64,000 bases of DNA from Canna indica. Lineage: Eukaryota; Streptophyta; Magnoliopsida; Zingiberales; Cannaceae. The notes below the pieces were generated by a model. It saw only the letters and a list, made by a program, of their open reading frames with translations, ran no database searches and had not been told where the DNA came from. The stretch spans positions 6,169,501-6,233,500 of the forward strand of contig CP136896.1 of NCBI GenBank assembly GCA_034359265.1, written 5' to 3'. A program made the translations under genes and the position numbers. This document shows positions 62,359 to 64,000 of this stretch, in pieces. How positions within the stretch are numbered: the stretch's first letter is position 1; each line of letters opens with the position of its first letter.

Positions 62359-63345
62359 ATGACAAAATATATTATTTTCGATCAAGCAGGTCGCTTGGTA
62401 TTAGTCAATTCAGTTTTAAATTCTATACTCCTTTCACTCTTTATCTGTGTCATGGATCTCCACTGGCACCTTAACAAAAATAACTACGAAAAATTAGGCA
62501 TTCCATTTGGGTTGAAAATTAGGATTCCAATTAGGGCCTTTATTTAATTGACTAGAATGTTCTCACCCCACCTAAATCTTTAATTAGGTGGTTTAAATAT
62601 TCATGACATTAAAAAAAAAAATCACAAGCACTTCCGGCTAAAAGAATCCAATAAAGTCTGGTAAATGAAGACATTGTTTGGATCCAACTAGTAAAGATTA
62701 AATACCCCCCTTTAAACTTCTCCACCGTCAAAATTCTATTTAAATCTTCCTGGTCGGGTCTTGGAGACTTCTATTACATGCTTTTAACAACCTTAAATAT
62801 GATTTTATTAAAGTCATTGTCACTAGTATAAACACATCTATTCTACATGATTACGTACTGATGCATTGATCTACCTTTCACACTTAAGCCTACTTTTGTT
62901 GCATCTACTTCTGCCCTTGATAATCTCTCAGTTAGCTCACTAATAGACAATCATAAATGAAATGATACCAACGATCAACAATACTTTCACCCAATTCTAT
63001 GGGAATCCATAAAATAGATACAATTGCCTCCATCTCCAACTGATGATTCCTAGGTTTAGGAAGCTTAGGCTTCGGGGATAGTTACCACGAGCTCTGCCTA
63101 CTCATTCCTTAGAAATCATTAACTGTTTGATGTAGGAATTCCAACCTACGGGACTTCTTTATGGAAGCTAAATGTTCCATCAAAAGTTATACTTTTATGT
63201 TGGAAAATCTTACACAATAAACTTCCATCAAAAACATACATTCAACAACTTGGTTTCCTCAATAATGATCTTTGTCCTTTATGTAACACCACTCATGAAA
63301 CAATCACACATCTCTTTTTGTTATGCACTTATGTTTTGGTAGACA
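62359..63345 (+). pseudogene. Second LINE ORF2 fragment
   Basis: The frame near 62,380 reads DQAGRLVLVNSVLNSILLSL, the LINE reverse-transcriptase thumb pattern (AGRxxLxxSVLxS). GGLNIHDI follows at about 62,590. A zf-RVT block at 63,165-63,340 contains WKILHNKLPSKTYIQQLGFL and CPLCNTTHETITHLFLLC. Stops and frame changes are frequent. It ends where an oppositely oriented fragment begins. Confidence 0.8.
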
Positions 63346-63990
63346 ATGAATCTAAACCCATACCAGAGCAGCCGTGACTTTTTTGTTCCATCATTGGAAC
63401 ATGGGCTTCCATGAGATGAGTCTAATGATGTTCCCGTGGAGCAACCAAGAGCCGCTAGTAAGCACATCAATGACATGATAAAGGTGAAATGAAACACAAA
63501 AAACCCTTGATCTATACCTAATACGTACGTTAATAAAACCAGATTGAAATAAGAGGCGATCAACCCGAGAACGAAAGGTATCAACGGAGGGGGGTCTACA
63601 CAAAAATTTATCGATAAGACTTGATTTCCAAAGCAGACTCTATCGGTGAAGTTGCTTCGCTGAAAAAGAACCCTACCACAGGGTTGAGCATGAATACATT
63701 GAAATAGCGAAGAATCCGAGTCGAAAGGTGCAGAAGAAGACATACTTTTAAGTATTTGAGACCAAGAAAGTAGCAGTTGAGGCCTTGGGGTAGGAGAGAT
63801 GTTACCTCTAGGGTCTGATGATTGGGGTTGAACCGCCAAGGGGAGGGTTCGAAGGAGAAGCCTTCTCTTTATTCACAATGGAAGGAGGATCATCAGGCGG
63901 TGGGAGAGGATCAGGAGGCATTGGGTGATGCGTCAAGTCGTCGTCATTGTTGTCGTCAAAGGAAGACGAAGGGTGAAGAGTTGTCGCCAT
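63346..63990 (-). pseudogene. Retroelement-like ORF1 fragment, unassigned
   Basis: A minus-strand frame starts MATTLHPSSSFDDNNDDDLT, proline-rich, to about 63,808. It then shifts frame and continues RGNISPTPRPQLLLSWSQIL and SSLFQCIHAQPCGRVLF. The low-complexity start followed by a SWSQIL block resembles ORF1 of plant LINEs. No zinc knuckle is visible and the assignment is tentative. It faces the LINE fragment on the plus strand. Confidence 0.35.
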
Positions 63991-64000
63991 CGCTCGCCAC

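Overview
The window is nuclear DNA of a flowering plant. The genes have many short exons with GT-AG introns, and the AT-rich intergenic space is crowded with plant-type transposons. One gene (40.8-41.8 kb) is a very GC-rich single exon, which points to a monocot, but the species cannot be named from sequence alone. There is no bacterial, viral or CRISPR content.

Four host genes are clear. (1) A SAPS-domain protein, a regulatory subunit of PP6-type phosphatase, lies on the minus strand from 12,470 down to about 480 and runs off the left edge. Fifteen coding exons could be joined in frame. (2) A CASP-like family 5 four-helix membrane protein (178 aa) lies on the plus strand at 30,491-36,679, with a 5.2-kb first intron. 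(3) An intronless alpha/beta hydrolase of the monoacylglycerol lipase / caffeoylshikimate esterase family (342 aa) lies on the plus strand at 40,778-41,806. (4) Plastid HDS (IspG/GcpE, MEP isoprenoid pathway) lies on the minus strand at 49,965-44,174. All 19 coding exons join in frame to 749 aa. The genes do not form an operon or an obvious pathway.

The space between genes is a record of transposon insertions, many with matching target-site duplications (TSDs). A plastid DNA insertion at about 13.1-13.97 kb, carrying a complete trnL-CAA, sits just upstream of the SAPS gene. From 15.7 to 25.3 kb there is a three-level nest: a PIF/Harbinger-like outer element (TSD TTA) holds a 7.6-kb Mutator-like element (9-bp TSD), which holds a 1.35-kb hAT element (8-bp TSD). 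The Mutator element carries a decayed mudrA-type transposase and, on the opposite strand, a small GRF-zinc-finger gene whose second exon region is tandemly duplicated. The outer element carries a broken fragment resembling a mitochondrial ferredoxin-like gene.

A gag-only Ty3/gypsy remnant lies at 26.3-28.5 kb. A related LTR at 55.1-58.0 kb is split by a 1.88-kb CACTA element (TSD TGG) that contains a 26-bp minisatellite and a 190-bp palindrome. Four long-inverted-repeat, Mutator-type foldback elements lie at 5.5, 28.6, 29.2 and 42.2 kb. One is in a SAPS intron and another lies between the lipase and HDS genes. A complete TRIM retroelement sits in another SAPS intron. The right end holds degenerate LINE pieces. 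I found no undescribed multi-gene system. The most unusual material is the nested Mutator/PIF complex with its accessory gene and gene fragment.
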